DNA of 64,000 nucleotides from positions 2,232,001-2,296,000 of the forward strand of contig NZ_AP018164.1 in NCBI RefSeq assembly GCF_002356315.1, written 5' to 3'. The number at the start of each line of letters is the position of its first letter. Within the stretch, counting starts at the first letter, position 1. The stretch is from Mycobacterium shigaense. Lineage in GTDB: Bacteria; Actinomycetota; Actinomycetes; Mycobacteriales; Mycobacteriaceae. Of the stretch, positions 10,191 through 22,487 are shown piece by piece. Below the pieces are notes generated by a model that was not told the origin of the DNA, made no database searches, and worked only from the letters and a program-made list of their open reading frames with translations. The translations under genes and the position numbers were made by a program.

Positions 10191-10217
10191 AAGAGGATGA
10201 ACACCAATCGAGGAGCT

Positions 10218-10955
10218 ATGCGGCACAAGCGTTTTCGCCTGATCAACTTAGCCTGGATCACCACAGTGGTGACCGGGCTGATGTTGTCTGTCGCGGCTCC
10301 GGCTCCCCTGGCCAACGCCGACCCCGGGGGCTGGGATCCGACGCTGCCCGCAACGGTCAGCGCGGGGGCGCCGGGTGACCCGCTCGCCGTCGCCAACGCC
10401 TCGTTGCAGGCGACCGCCCAGGCCACCCAGACGACGATGGACCTGGGCAGGCAATTCCTCGGCGGTCTCGGGATCAACATCCTGGGTGATCCCGCCCCCG
10501 CCGCGGCGGCGACGCCCAGCAATCCGGGTGGCAAAATTCCACGGGTGTACGGTCGCCAGGCGATCGAGTACGTGATCAAGCGAATGGGGTCGCAGATGGG
10601 CGTGCCCTATTCGTGGGGTGGCGGTTCGCTGGACGGTCCCAGCAAGGGCGTCGGCGACGGTGCGAACATCAACGGCTTCGACTGTTCGGGCCTGATGCGC
10701 TACGGCTTCGCCGGTGTCGGCGTGCTGATCCCGCGATTCTCCGGTGACCAGTACAACGCCGGGCGGCACATTCCGCCCGACCAGGCCCGGCGCGGCGACC
10801 TCATCTTCTACGGCCCCGGCGGCGGCCAGCACGTCACCATGTATCTCGGCAACGGCCAGATGCTGGAGGCGTCCGGCAGCGCCGGCAAGGTGACCGTGAG
10901 CCCGGTTCGCAAGCCCGGCATGACGCCGTACCTGACTAGGATCATCGAGTACTGA
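10218..10955 (+). CDS. ripB: NlpC/P60 peptidoglycan endopeptidase RipB
   Basis: A 245-residue secreted peptidoglycan hydrolase with an N-terminal signal sequence (residues 1 to about 34, ending near LANA), a short linker and a C-terminal NlpC/P60 domain. The catalytic Cys156 is in FDCSGL and His205 in GGGQHVTMY. The domain closely resembles the RipA domain upstream, without the coiled coil. The ATG at 10218 has AGGAG just upstream and gives MRHKRF, which fits the remembered RipB start; an ATG at 10197 is an alternative. The gene is intact and could partly cover for the frameshifted ripA. Confidence 0.9.
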   Translation: MRHKRFRLINLAWITTVVTGLMLSVAAPAPLANADPGGWDPTLPATVSAGAPGDPLAVANASLQATAQATQTTMDLGRQFLGGLGINILGDPAPAAAATPSNPGGKIPRVYGRQAIEYVIKRMGSQMGVPYSWGGGSLDGPSKGVGDGANINGFDCSGLMRYGFAGVGVLIPRFSGDQYNAGRHIPPDQARRGDLIFYGPGGGQHVTMYLGNGQMLEASGSAGKVTVSPVRKPGMTPYLTRIIEY

Positions 10956-10983
10956 CCCACGCGGATTGTCCAATCGGGGTCGG

Positions 10984-11010
10984 GCTGGCGAATTTGACGT
11001 GTCCGCCAGC
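10984..11010 (+). terminator. Hairpin between ripB and moxR1
   Basis: GCTGGCG (10984-10990) pairs with CGCCAGC (11004-11010) around a 13-base loop. No T-run follows. It lies 29 bases past the ripB stop and may end the ripAB transcript; mycobacterial terminators often lack a U-tail. Confidence 0.35.
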
Positions 11011-11129
11011 GAACCGCAACGTCGACGGAATCCGACAGGCCTGGAATAGTTGGACGCGGGCACGTCGCTGCCCCACGGCATCGGTCGTGTGAGCAGTCGT
11101 GTCCCGTCGGTTGAGCAGAGAGAGATGTG

Positions 11130-12259
<1,130 letters not shown>

Positions 12260-12263
<4 letters not shown>

Positions 12264-13219
12264 CCGATCCGAATCCCGCTGCCAAGCGCGCGGTGCACCC
12301 CCCGTCGATGCAGCGCGGGCAGATCGACGACCCCAAGCTGTCGGCGGCACTGCGCACTCTCGAGCTGACGGTGCGGCGCAAGCTCGACGGGGTGCTGCAC
12401 GGCGACCATCTGGGACTGATCCCCGGCCCGGGCTCGGAGCCGGGGGAGTCGCGCGAGTATCAGCCGGGTGACGACGTCCGGCGGATGGACTGGGCTGTCA
12501 CCGCGCGCACCACGCACCCGCACGTGCGGCAGATGATCGCCGACCGCGAGCTGGAGACGTGGCTGGTGGTCGACGTGTCGGCCAGCCTCGATTTCGGCAC
12601 CACGAGCTGCGAGAAGCGTGACCTGGCGGTGGCGGCCGCGGCCGCGATCACCTTCCTCAACAGCGGCGGCGGAAACCGGCTCGGGGCGCTGGTCACCAAC
12701 GGGGCCGACATGGTCCGGGTGCCGGCCCGGTCCGGGCGCCAGCACGAGCAGACGTTGTTGCGCACCATCGCGACGATGCCCAAGGCGCCGGTGGGGGTCC
12801 GTGGCGACCTTGCCGTCGCCATCGACGCGTTGCGCCGCCCGGAGCGCCGCCGCGGCATGGCGGTGATCATCAGCGACTTCCTGGGACCGATCAACTGGAT
12901 GCGGCCGCTGCGGGCGATCGCCGCCCGGCACGAGGTGCTGGCCATCGAGGTGCTCGACCCCCGCGACGTCGAGCTGCCCGACGTCGGTGACGTCGTCTTG
13001 CAGGACGCCGAGACGGGGGTCACCCGCGAATTCACGATCGACACGCACCTGCGAGACGACTTCGCGAAGGCGGCGGCGGCCCACCGCGCCGAGGTGTCCC
13101 GCACGATACGTGGTTGCGGCGCACCGGTTTTGACGCTGCGCACCGACCGGGACTGGATCGCCGACATCGTCCGATTCGTCGAGTCCCGCCGCCGCGGGGC
13201 GATGGCGGGACGCCAGTGA
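12260..13219 (+). CDS. DUF58 domain protein (Rv1480-like)
   Basis: A 319-residue protein with a DUF58 domain. The hallmark [12 protein letters not shown] lies near residues 70-81, followed by a VWA-like fold with DVSASLDF. No transmembrane segment is evident. DUF58 proteins are encoded with MoxR ATPases and VWA membrane proteins and are thought to act as adaptors. The GTG start lies inside the moxR1 stop region with a 4-base overlap. The substrate is unknown; location next to ripAB hints at envelope biogenesis. Confidence 0.85.
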
Positions 13220-13265
13220 TCGGTGCTTTTCCGAAGACTGGCATCTCGCGCGAGACCGGTTTTGT

Positions 13266-14273
13266 ATGACGCTGCCGTTCCTGGGGCCGACATCGTTGTC
13301 CGGTTTCGACCACGCCTGGTTTTTCCTCTTCTTTCTTGTCGTCGCCGGGTTGGCCGCGCTGTACGTCCTGATGCAGCTGGCGCGCCAGCGGCGGATGCTG
13401 CGATTCGCCAACATGGAGCTGCTGGAAAGCGTCGCCCCGAAGCGGCCGTCCAGGTGGCGGCATGTGCCGGCGCTGTTGCTGGTGCTGGCGCTGGTGCTGT
13501 TCACGATCGCGATGGCGGGGCCCACCAACGACGTCCGGGTTCCGCGTAACCGCGCGGTGGTGATGCTGGTGATCGACGTGTCGCAGTCCATGCGGGCCAC
13601 CGACGTCACGCCGAACCGCATGGCGGCCGCGCAGGAGGCCGCCAAGGAATTCGCCGGTGAGCTGACCCCGGGGATCAACCTCGGGTTGATCGCGTACGCG
13701 GGGACCGCGACGGTGTTGGTGTCGCCGACGACCAACCGGGATGCCACCAAAGCCGCACTGGACAAGCTGCAATTCGCCGACCGCACCGCCACCGGAGAAG
13801 GCATTTTCACCGCGCTGCAGGCGATCGCGACCGTCGGTGCGGTGATCGGCGGCGGCGACACCCCGCCGCCGGCGCGCATCGTGTTGTTCTCCGACGGCAA
13901 GGAGACGATGCCGACCAACCCGGACAACCCGAAGGGGGCGTTCACCGCCGCGCGCACCGCCAAGGACCAGGGCGTGCCGATCTCGACGATCTCGTTCGGT
14001 ACGCCGTACGGCTTCGTCGAGATCAACGGCCAGCGGCAACCGGTGCCGGTCGACGACGAGACGCTGAAGAAGGTTGCCCAGCTCTCGGGCGGAAACTCCT
14101 ACAACGCGTCCAGCCTGGCTGAGCTCAAGGCCGTTTACGCGTCGCTGCAGCAGCAGATCGGCTATGAGACCAGAAAAGGCGATGCCAGCGTCGGCTGGCT
14201 GCGGCTGGGCGCGCTGGTGCTGGCGCTGGCCGCGCTGGCGGCGCTGCTGATCAACCGCCGGCTGCCCGGATAG
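13266..14273 (+). CDS. VWA-domain membrane protein, BatA/BatB-like (Rv1481-like)
   Basis: A 335-residue membrane protein. Transmembrane segments lie near residues 17-37 and 60-78, a von Willebrand A domain follows (about 90-290), and a last segment occurs near 308-328. The metal-binding MIDAS motif is intact as DVSQS, with a later conserved SDGKE. This is the Bat-type partner expected in a MoxR-DUF58-VWA operon. The ATG at 13266 lies 46 bases after the DUF58 stop. A role in assembling or protecting envelope complexes is inferred from the family. Confidence 0.85.
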   Translation: MTLPFLGPTSLSGFDHAWFFLFFLVVAGLAALYVLMQLARQRRMLRFANMELLESVAPKRPSRWRHVPALLLVLALVLFTIAMAGPTNDVRVPRNRAVVMLVIDVSQSMRATDVTPNRMAAAQEAAKEFAGELTPGINLGLIAYAGTATVLVSPTTNRDATKAALDKLQFADRTATGEGIFTALQAIATVGAVIGGGDTPPPARIVLFSDGKETMPTNPDNPKGAFTAARTAKDQGVPISTISFGTPYGFVEINGQRQPVPVDDETLKKVAQLSGGNSYNASSLAELKAVYASLQQQIGYETRKGDASVGWLRLGALVLALAALAALLINRRLPG

Positions 14274-14295
14274 GCCTGTTAGGCCTGCCGTTTTT

Positions 14296-14357
14296 CCGCG
14301 AGCGTAAGCAGACTGCAAAATGCGCCGCGGCTTCTCGCGGCCTGCTTACGCTCGCGG
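14296..14357. repeat. Long palindromic repeat, left copy, before the DUF559 gene
   Basis: The arm CCGCGAGCGTAAGCAG (14296-14311) is a perfect inverted match to 14342-14357. Inside it is a smaller stem, GCCGCG (14324-14329) with CGCGGC (14336-14341). It could serve as a terminator for the moxR1 operon, but a related copy lies on the other side of the next gene, so a repeat family is more likely. Confidence 0.8.
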
Positions 14358-14391
14358 GGGGGTGTCGGTGTGAGCACGCACACTTCCGGTC

Positions 14392-15252
14392 ATGACGGAT
14401 CCGTTCCTGGGCAGTGCCGCATTGGCCGCGGGCGAGCTGACGCCTTACGAGCTGCGCAGTCGATACGTCGCGTTGCATAAGGACGTCTATGTGCGCCGGG
14501 ACGTCGAGTTGACTGCCGTATTGCGGGCGAAGGCGTGCTGGTTGCGTTCACGGCGACGAGGTATCCTGGCCGGCTACTCCGCCGCGGCGGTGCACGGCGC
14601 CAAATGGATCGATCCGGCCCTGCCGGCCGCCATCATCGATGTGAACCGCTTCCCTGTGCGGGGGGTGTATGCCTGGGAGGAGCGGATCGAAGACGACGAG
14701 ATCGGTTTCGTCGACGGCATGCGCGTCACTTCGCCGGCCCGTACCGCGCTTGACCTGGCGCGTCGACTGCCGCAGGGCTCCGCGGTCGCAGCGGTTGACG
14801 CGCTGGCACAGGCAACCGAACTGAAGATGCCCGATGTCGATGTGCTGCTCGATCGCTACCGGGGTCGCCGCGGTCTCAAGGCCGCTCGAACAGCACTCGC
14901 CCTTGTGGACGGCGGTTCGCAGTCGCCGAAAGAAACGTGGTTGCGTCTGCTGCTCGCAAAGGCCGGGTTTCCCCCGGTGCAAACACAGATCGCGGTATGC
15001 AACGAATGGGGTTGGGCGGAAGCGTATTTGGACATGGGCTGGGATGACATCAAGGTGGCCGCGGAGTACGACGGTGACCAGCATCGGTCGAATCGGCGTC
15101 AATACGTGAAGGACATTCGTCGAATAGAACTGGTGGAGCGGCGCTACGGATGGCTGGTGGTCAGGGTCGTCGCAGAAGACCACCCGGACGACATCATCCG
15201 TCGCATCAAAGAAGCCCTGGCGTGTCGCGGTGCGGCTTGGCCACGACCGTAA
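14392..15252 (+). CDS. DUF559-like (Vsr-fold) protein with AbiEi-like N-terminal region
   Basis: A 286-residue protein. The N-terminal half (about 1-110) resembles the winged-helix AbiEi-type antitoxin/regulator layout, with LTPYELRSRYVALHKDVY and VTSPARTALDLARR. The C-terminal part (about 180-280) resembles DUF559, a Vsr/PD-(D/E)xK endonuclease fold, with AEAYLDMGWDDIKVAAEYDG, then DQHRSN and RRIELVERRYGWLVVRV. The candidate catalytic D/E residues are present. Such proteins are numerous in mycobacteria and poorly understood. The stop codon falls inside the right-hand palindromic repeat. The ATG at 14392 has no strong ribosome-binding site. Fold assignment is by motif only; nuclease activity is unproven. 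Confidence 0.7.
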   Translation: MTDPFLGSAALAAGELTPYELRSRYVALHKDVYVRRDVELTAVLRAKACWLRSRRRGILAGYSAAAVHGAKWIDPALPAAIIDVNRFPVRGVYAWEERIEDDEIGFVDGMRVTSPARTALDLARRLPQGSAVAAVDALAQATELKMPDVDVLLDRYRGRRGLKAARTALALVDGGSQSPKETWLRLLLAKAGFPPVQTQIAVCNEWGWAEAYLDMGWDDIKVAAEYDGDQHRSNRRQYVKDIRRIELVERRYGWLVVRVVAEDHPDDIIRRIKEALACRGAAWPRP

Positions 15253-15310
15253 GCACGCTGTGAAAAGCGCCGCCTCATCTAGCAGTGTGCATACGCTCGC
15301 GAGCGGCGGC
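15248..15310. repeat. Palindromic repeat, right copy, after the DUF559 gene
   Basis: CGTAAGCACGCTG (15248-15260) pairs with 15283-15295 at all but two positions. It shares with the left copy the order GTAAGCA-N2-CTG-N2-AAA-N-GCGCCGC and the right-hand TACGCTCGCG. The TAA stop of the preceding gene is part of GTAAGCA. The two copies are about 950 bases apart, in the same orientation. Confidence 0.7.
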
Positions 15311-15344
15311 TTTACGAGCGCGGCGAGGTGGCTAAAGTGTCGTC

Positions 15345-16948
<1,604 letters not shown>

Positions 16949-16964
16949 CCGGTAATGGATTTCA

Positions 16965-17984
16965 GTGTTTTTTGATGCCATCCTGCTGCTGTCCTTCGGC
17001 GGACCAGAGGGCCCCGATCAGGTCCGGCCGTTTCTGGAGAACGTCACCCGGGGCCGCAACGTGCCGCCGGAACGCCTCGACGACGTCGCCGGGCACTACC
17101 TGCACTTCGGCGGGGTCTCGCCCATCAACGGAATCAATCGCGCGCTGATGGACGTGCTGCGCGCCGAACAGGACCTGCCGGTGTACTTCGGCAACCGTAA
17201 CTGGGAACCGTATGCCGAAGACACCGTTGCCACCATGCGCGACAATAGGATTCGCCGTGCGGCGGTGTTCACCACGTCGGCATGGAGCGGCTACTCCAGC
17301 TGCTCGCAGTACGTCGAGGACATCGCCCGGGCCCGCCGGGCGGCGGGTCCGGAGGCGCCCGAATTGGTCAAGCTGCGAACGTATTTCGACCATCCGTTGT
17401 TCGTCGAGATGTTCGCCGAAGCCGTCGCCGCGGCCGCTGCCACTGTGCCCGACGGCGCCCGGTTGGTCTTCACCGCGCACTCGATTCCGGTGGCCGCCGA
17501 TCAGCGTTGCGGGCCGAACCTCTACAGCAGTCAAGTCGCTTACGCCGCAAGGCTGGTCGCGACCGCCGCGGGATATCCCGACTACGACCTGGCCTGGCAG
17601 TCGCGCTCGGGTCCGCCGCAGGTGCCGTGGCTGCAGCCCGACGTCGCCGACCAGCTGACGGGCCTGGCGGCCGAAGGCGCCAAAGCCGTGATCGTCTGCC
17701 CCATCGGCTTTGTCGCCGATCACATCGAGGTGGTGTGGGACCTCGACACCGAGTTGCGCGCACAAGCCGACGCGGCCGGGGTGGCCTTCGCGCGGGTCGC
17801 CACGCCCAACGCGGATCGCCGGTTCGCCCGGCTGGCGGTAGATCTGATCGACGAACTGCGGGAGGGACGGCCACCCGCGAGGGTCAGCGGTCCCGATCCC
17901 GTGTCCGGCTGCCTTGCCAGCGTCGACGGTGCGCCGTGCCGTCCGCCGCACTGCGCGGCGGCTAACCAGGCTAACCAGGCCTAG
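16965..17984 (+). CDS. hemH: Ferrochelatase (coproporphyrin/protoporphyrin type)
   Basis: A 339-residue ferrochelatase that inserts ferrous iron into a porphyrin in the late heme pathway; actinobacterial enzymes act on coproporphyrin III. Family blocks are [10 protein letters not shown] at the start, FTAHSIP with the catalytic His, and [17 protein letters not shown] near residue 245. The GTG at 16965 gives VFFDAILLL, which aligns with the remembered M. tuberculosis start. The C-terminus carries a short Asn-Gln-Ala repeat from a 10-base tandem duplication. Cysteines near the C-terminus ([14 protein letters not shown]) could bind a [2Fe-2S] cluster, as known in mycobacterial ferrochelatase. It meets the next gene convergently with a 4-base overlap. 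Confidence 0.93.
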   Translation: MFFDAILLLSFGGPEGPDQVRPFLENVTRGRNVPPERLDDVAGHYLHFGGVSPINGINRALMDVLRAEQDLPVYFGNRNWEPYAEDTVATMRDNRIRRAAVFTTSAWSGYSSCSQYVEDIARARRAAGPEAPELVKLRTYFDHPLFVEMFAEAVAAAAATVPDGARLVFTAHSIPVAADQRCGPNLYSSQVAYAARLVATAAGYPDYDLAWQSRSGPPQVPWLQPDVADQLTGLAAEGAKAVIVCPIGFVADHIEVVWDLDTELRAQADAAGVAFARVATPNADRRFARLAVDLIDELREGRPPARVSGPDPVSGCLASVDGAPCRPPHCAAANQANQA

Positions 17985-18919
17985 TCGTTCCAGGCCGAGT
18001 GCAAGATGGCGCTGACGGCAGCCATTCTCGCCGAGCGGACTACGCCGTTGAGGGGACGCAGCGCGTCGCTGGCGATCTGCGCCTGAGACGACGATTGCGT
18101 TCCGGCCGGTTCCAGCCCGGCCACCACTCGGGCGCTCAGGTGGTCGGTGTCGGGCAGCCGGCTCAGTCCCGCGCTGACCGCGATGATGGCGTCGACATGC
18201 GCGGCGTTCTCCAGCACTCGCAGCGCGCGGGACGGGGCGTGGTCGGGAATGCTGTGGTGCCGTGTGGATTCCAGCAGCTGCTCGACGAGGCCCCGCGGAT
18301 CATCGACGCCCGAGGCGCCTGCCAGGCCGATGGTGCCCAGCGCATCGGCGGCCGAGCGCACCGCGGAGCGCAACGCGTACTCGGTGTCGCCGAGCTCATG
18401 GTGATTGAGCACCGGCGCCCCGGGCAGCGAATACACGATCCACGACAGTGCGCACAATTCGTCGTCGTCCGGCTCGTCGTCGGTCTCCTCGCCCGCGTAG
18501 GTGAACTCCGGCACCAACCCGACCGCCGCGCCCGGATCATCGGGGTTGGTGATGATCACCGCCTCGCCGGCGGCCAGCGCATCGCGTTCGAACTGCGTGC
18601 CGGGCGCCAGCCCGCGCACGTCGCCCGGGACCGGCAACACCACGTTGATGGTCCCGCGCAACCTTCCGGGCACAGCCGGGCCGCTGGGCACCGCGGGGCG
18701 GCCGACAGCGGCGCGCAGCGTCTGCAACAACGAGACGGTGCCGGCGTCGTGCACGTCCGGCCACGGCAGTCCGGTGTGCCCCGCGGCGACGGCATCATAC
18801 GCGGTGACCGATTGCTTTGGCGCCCAGAGGGATAACGCGTCCAAAACGTCGTCGGGCGCGGCTTTACCTGCGAGCCAGGCGTTGGCCCACAGGGACAGCG
18901 AAACACTAGGACACCACAT
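17981..18919 (-). CDS. Conserved hypothetical protein (Rv1486c-like)
   Basis: A 312-residue, acidic, mostly Ala/Leu/Asp-rich protein without signal peptide, transmembrane segment or motif I can name. It contains an acidic stretch ([11 protein letters not shown]) near the middle. The ATG at 18919, giving [18 protein letters not shown], is preferred; the open frame continues upstream across the neighbouring gene but without protein-like content. Position between hemH and the NfeD gene on the opposite strand matches Rv1486c of M. tuberculosis. Function unknown. Confidence 0.75.
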   Translation of the reverse strand: MWCPSVSLSLWANAWLAGKAAPDDVLDALSLWAPKQSVTAYDAVAAGHTGLPWPDVHDAGTVSLLQTLRAAVGRPAVPSGPAVPGRLRGTINVVLPVPGDVRGLAPGTQFERDALAAGEAVIITNPDDPGAAVGLVPEFTYAGEETDDEPDDDELCALSWIVYSLPGAPVLNHHELGDTEYALRSAVRSAADALGTIGLAGASGVDDPRGLVEQLLESTRHHSIPDHAPSRALRVLENAAHVDAIIAVSAGLSRLPDTDHLSARVVAGLEPAGTQSSSQAQIASDALRPLNGVVRSARMAAVSAILHSAWND

Positions 18920-18976
18920 GAGATCGCAGTGTAGTTGTTTGGTCCGGCAAAGGCGGATCACGCGTATTCTGACCGC

Positions 18977-19411
18977 ATGCCCGCCGGTGTGATTTGGCTG
19001 ATATTCGCGCTGGTGCTGGTCGGCGCGGAGGCCCTCAGCGGTCATATGTTCTTGCTGATGCTCGGCGGTGGCGCCCTGGCCGCTTCGCTCACCAGTTGGC
19101 TGACGAATTGGCCGGAGTGGGTCGATGGGGCGGTGTTCCTGATCGTGTCGGTGCTGCTGGTGGCGGTGGTGCGACCCGCGGTACGGCGCCGCCTGACCCC
19201 CACCGGCCCGCTGCAGCTGGGCATCAAGGCGTTGGAGGGCAAAAGCGCCGTGGTGCTCGCTCGGGTGGCCCACGACGAGGGCCAGGTCAAGCTCGACGGC
19301 CAAATCTGGACGGCACGCCCGCTCAACGACGGGGATGTCTACGAGCCGGGGGAGTCGGTCACCGTCGTGCACATCGACGGCGCCACGGCGGTGGTGCTCG
19401 GCCACGCATAA
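18977..19411 (+). CDS. NfeD-like membrane protein (Rv1487-like)
   Basis: A 144-residue protein with two or three N-terminal hydrophobic segments (about residues 4-70) and a C-terminal OB-fold-like domain (about 80-144) ending [15 protein letters not shown], the layout of short NfeD proteins. These work with SPFH/stomatin membrane proteins, and such a gene lies 48 bases downstream. The ATG at 18977 places the first hydrophobic segment at the N-terminus, so it is preferred over an upstream start at 18935. Confidence 0.88.
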   Translation: MPAGVIWLIFALVLVGAEALSGHMFLLMLGGGALAASLTSWLTNWPEWVDGAVFLIVSVLLVAVVRPAVRRRLTPTGPLQLGIKALEGKSAVVLARVAHDEGQVKLDGQIWTARPLNDGDVYEPGESVTVVHIDGATAVVLGHA

Positions 19412-19459
19412 CTGATCGGCACAAACGCTGCGAAGACGCTGCGACAGAAAGGAACTCCG

Positions 19460-20605
19460 GTGGAAGGTGCGGTTGCGGGATTGGTGTTGCTCGCCGTCCT
19501 GGTGGTAGTGGCCATCATTGTGGTGGCCAAGTCGGTTGCGTTGATACCTCAGGCCGAGGCCGCGGTGATCGAGCGGCTGGGTCGGTACAGCCGGACGGTC
19601 AGCGGTCAGCTGACGCTGCTGGTGCCGTTCATCGACCGCGTGCGCGCACGGGTGGACCTGCGGGAGCGAGTCGTGTCGTTTCCGCCGCAGCCGGTCATCA
19701 CCGAGGACAACCTGACGCTGAACATCGACACGGTCGTCTACTTTCAGGTCACCGTCCCGCAGGCGGCGGTCTACGAGATCAGCAACTACATCGTCGGCGT
19801 CGAGCAGCTCACCACAACCACGCTGCGCAACGTGGTCGGCGGCATGACGCTGGAGCAGACGTTGACCTCGCGCGACCAGATCAACGGGCAGCTGCGCGGC
19901 GTTCTCGACGAGGCCACCGGCCGCTGGGGGTTACGGGTCGCCCGGGTCGAATTGCGCAGCATCGACCCGCCGCCGTCGATTCAGGCGTCGATGGAAAAGC
20001 AGATGAAGGCCGACCGGGAGAAGCGGGCGATGATCCTGACGGCCGAAGGCACCCGCGAGGCCGCGATCAAGCAGGCTGAAGGCGCCAAGCAGGCGCAGAT
20101 CCTGGCCGCCGAGGGCGCCAAGCAAGCCGCGATCCTGGCGGCCGAGGCCGACCGGCAGTCCCGGATGCTGCGGGCGCAGGGTGAGCGCGCGGCGGCCTAC
20201 CTGCAGGCCCAGGGCCAGGCCAAGGCCATCGAGAAGACTTTCGCCGCGATCAAGGCCGGCAGGCTCACCCCGGAGATGCTGGCCTACCAGTACCTGCAGA
20301 CGCTGCCAGAAATGGCGCGGGGGGACGCCAACAAGGTGTGGGTGGTGCCCAGCGACTTCAGCGCGGCCCTGCAGGGATTCACCAGGTTGCTTGGCACTCC
20401 GGGCGAGGATGGCGTCTTCCGGTTCGAGCCGTCGCCGGTCGACGACGCGCCGAAGCACGCCGCCGACGCCGACGACGCCGAGGTCGCCGACTGGTTTTCC
20501 ACCCAGACCGACCCCGCGATCGCCCAAGCGGTGGCCAAGGCCGAGGCGATCGCGCGCCAGCCGGTGGACGGTCCACCGGGGACGCCGCCGGAGTTGGCTC
20601 GCTAG
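19460..20605 (+). CDS. SPFH/band 7 membrane protein (stomatin-like)
   Basis: A 381-residue protein with one N-terminal transmembrane helix (about residues 4-24), then a band 7/SPFH domain ([31 protein letters not shown]) and a long Ala/Glu/Lys/Gln-rich helix (about 185-260) with repeats of the type EGAKQAxILAAE. The C-terminal tail is acidic and likely flexible. Stomatin-type proteins form large rings in the membrane with NfeD partners, in line with the preceding gene. The GTG at 19460 follows AAAGGA. Confidence 0.9.
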   Translation: MEGAVAGLVLLAVLVVVAIIVVAKSVALIPQAEAAVIERLGRYSRTVSGQLTLLVPFIDRVRARVDLRERVVSFPPQPVITEDNLTLNIDTVVYFQVTVPQAAVYEISNYIVGVEQLTTTTLRNVVGGMTLEQTLTSRDQINGQLRGVLDEATGRWGLRVARVELRSIDPPPSIQASMEKQMKADREKRAMILTAEGTREAAIKQAEGAKQAQILAAEGAKQAAILAAEADRQSRMLRAQGERAAAYLQAQGQAKAIEKTFAAIKAGRLTPEMLAYQYLQTLPEMARGDANKVWVVPSDFSAALQGFTRLLGTPGEDGVFRFEPSPVDDAPKHAADADDAEVADWFSTQTDPAIAQAVAKAEAIARQPVDGPPGTPPELAR

Positions 20606-20624
20606 ACGTCAATAGGATTGCCGG

Positions 20625-20981
20625 ATGAGTGTTTTGACGTCACCGAAGACATACGCGGGGCTGGCTGCGTTTCATGCCGTCGACGCGGCGCTGTGTGTGG
20701 GACCGATAGCTCCTATCAGCAAGATCCTGGATGACGTGGGTGTCCCCGAGGACCTTCGACCGGTCTTTCCGATCGTCAAGGCCGCCGCGGCGGTCGGCTT
20801 GGCATCGGTCTACCGGTTTCCCGCGCTGGCCCGGCTGACCACGGCGATGCTCACGCTGTACTTCGTGTTGGCCGTCGGCGCGCATGTTCGCGTGCGGGAC
20901 AAGCCCGTGAAAATCGTTCCGGCGGCGGCCTTCTTGGCGCTGTGCGCCGCGATGACGGCGAAGGGCCCGGACCGGACCTAG
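20625..20981 (+). CDS. Small DoxX-like membrane protein (Rv1489-like)
   Basis: A 118-residue hydrophobic protein with about three or four membrane segments. The spacing of segments and the motif FPIVKAAAAVGLASVYRF resemble the DoxX-like/DUF4267 group of small membrane proteins. The ATG at 20625 lies 19 bases past the SPFH gene, so it may be a third member of that operon. Function unknown. Confidence 0.7.
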   Translation: MSVLTSPKTYAGLAAFHAVDAALCVGPIAPISKILDDVGVPEDLRPVFPIVKAAAAVGLASVYRFPALARLTTAMLTLYFVLAVGAHVRVRDKPVKIVPAAAFLALCAAMTAKGPDRT

Positions 20982-20984
20982 CTG

Positions 20985-21284
20985 TCAGGTCCCCGGGGAC
21001 ACCTGCTGCGGTGGGTGCGGCAGCGGCGGGGCAGGCACGAAGCCGCCGGGTGCCGATGTCGGAGTGCCGGGTGGCGGCGTGAACAGGCAACCGCCGCCCT
21101 GGGTCGACACCGACGACAGCGGCGGCGGGTACGGCGGCGGGGGCAGTTGGACGCGGACGGTGAAGACCAGTCCGGTCACCACGAAGGCGGCGATCGCGCC
21201 GATCAGCAAACCTGCCAGCCCGGCGGCGATCACCAACCCGGTGGAGTGGCGCCGCGCGCCGGCGGCCGTCTCAGCGTTAGTCAT
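20985..21284 (-). CDS. Proline-rich single-pass membrane protein
   Basis: A 99-residue protein: a short cytoplasmic N-terminus, one transmembrane helix (GLVIAAGLAGLLIGAIAAFV, about 16-35), then a Pro-rich tail that is probably outside the membrane and contains one Cys. No family is recognised. It lies 154 bases downstream of the serine protease on the same strand; an association with it is speculation. Confidence 0.6.
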   Translation of the reverse strand: MTNAETAAGARRHSTGLVIAAGLAGLLIGAIAAFVVTGLVFTVRVQLPPPPYPPPLSSVSTQGGGCLFTPPPGTPTSAPGGFVPAPPLPHPPQQVSPGT

Positions 21285-21438
21285 GTGTCTCCCAACGTCG
21301 TTAGTCGTGGTACGGAGGACGCTAACCCGCCGACGTGCAGCGAACCTGAAGAATGCGCGATTTCTTGTCGACCTCTTTTGGCGGATTGCGGAAAGCCAAG
21401 TGCCGCAACGCTAACCAGCACGATAGGCCGAGCGCCGC

Positions 21439-22254
21439 TCAGCGTGGGCCGTCCGGTTGTTTGGTGACCGCGGTCAGATTCCACTGCTGCAGCCAGGGCT
21501 GCACCAGCTCGGCGATCGAGAATTTCGCCGGGGCGCTACACCCCGCCTTGGGATTGAGCGGGTTGCCGCCGCGGATGTCGATGCCGACGGCGCTGGCCGT
21601 GCCGTCGGTCTGGACGGCATAGACCGGCCCCCCGGAGTCGCCACACTGGCCGGTCGCGGCGAATACGACCTTGCTCCCCGTGATGTCGAGGATCTGCCCG
21701 CATTCCTCCTGGCCGGTGCTCATGCCGTACTTACACAGCTGCTGGCCGATCCTGAGGTCGGTTGTGACACCGGAAACCTGCAGCGAGGCGGCGATCGCCG
21801 AGGTCTGCGGGACTTGTTCGCCGTCGAGCACGATTAGGCCGATGTCGTGCTGATCGGTGGGAGCCCCCTCGGTCACCGTCCGGTTGAAGGTGCCCAGCGT
21901 CACGTAGGGCAGGATGCCGCCGAGGTTCATCGTCACCCGGCTTGCCTGATGGGGCCGATTGCAGTGACCGGCGGTGAGGAAACCCGGCTGACCGCTGCCG
22001 GTGTGCACCAAAAACCCTGCTGTACAACCCATTCCGCCGGAACCGTCGGGGTATTCGACGTAGATGCCGACGCCGGGACCGATGGCACTCGCGGGAGGCA
22101 GCGACAGGGGCGACAACGCCGGCTGCGGCATGAGCTCTTGCGCCGGGCCGGGCTCGGCGGGCGGCAGCCAGATGGCCACCAGTAAGGCCACCGCGCCAGT
22201 GGCTGCGGCGACGGACAGTGCCGATGTACTCCTTTTCGGACGCGCTCGTCGCAT
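21439..22254 (-). CDS. Secreted trypsin-like (S1) serine protease
   Basis: A 271-residue protein from the ATG at 22254, beginning with a basic region and a hydrophobic segment (about 12-31) that acts as signal peptide or anchor. The S1 catalytic triad is visible: His in TAGHC, Asp in HDIGL and Ser in GDSGGP. Cys pairs fit disulfides outside the membrane. A GTG at 22347 would add 31 atypical residues. No such gene stands at this position in M. tuberculosis as I remember it. Substrate unknown. Confidence 0.82.
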   Translation of the reverse strand: MRRARPKRSTSALSVAAATGAVALLVAIWLPPAEPGPAQELMPQPALSPLSLPPASAIGPGVGIYVEYPDGSGGMGCTAGFLVHTGSGQPGFLTAGHCNRPHQASRVTMNLGGILPYVTLGTFNRTVTEGAPTDQHDIGLIVLDGEQVPQTSAIAASLQVSGVTTDLRIGQQLCKYGMSTGQEECGQILDITGSKVVFAATGQCGDSGGPVYAVQTDGTASAVGIDIRGGNPLNPKAGCSAPAKFSIAELVQPWLQQWNLTAVTKQPDGPR

Positions 22255-22487
22255 GCCCTGGGGATCAGCTGGACCCCACTCGCTCGGCCTTGGTTGGCGC
22301 GCCAGTTTGATCCGCTGTGACAGCGCCGACAGAACCGCCACGGTCACGCACGCCCAGGCCCCGAGCAGAAGCAGGGCAGCGAAGTGCCGCCGACGTTAGC
22401 CCGCCAGTGGTGAACACCAGCGCGTCGAGCCTCACCATCTACTAAATCTTTCAGGCGAACGGCGCGGTGCTCAGCGAAACGGCTGAA

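Noticed and set aside
9843..10378. C-terminal extension of RipA in the written frame, running into ripB
   Set aside because: It is out-of-frame translation after the 2-bp loss; the true domain continues in the other frame.
16955..16980. Possible frameshift in a T-run at the start of hemH
   Set aside because: An ATG at 16955 runs into a stop after six codons, but the GTG at 16965 gives VFFDAILLL, which aligns with the known ferrochelatase start, so no frameshift is needed.
18920..19405. N-terminal extension of the Rv1486c-like gene
   Set aside because: The extra 162 residues overlap the NfeD gene antisense and lack protein-like character.
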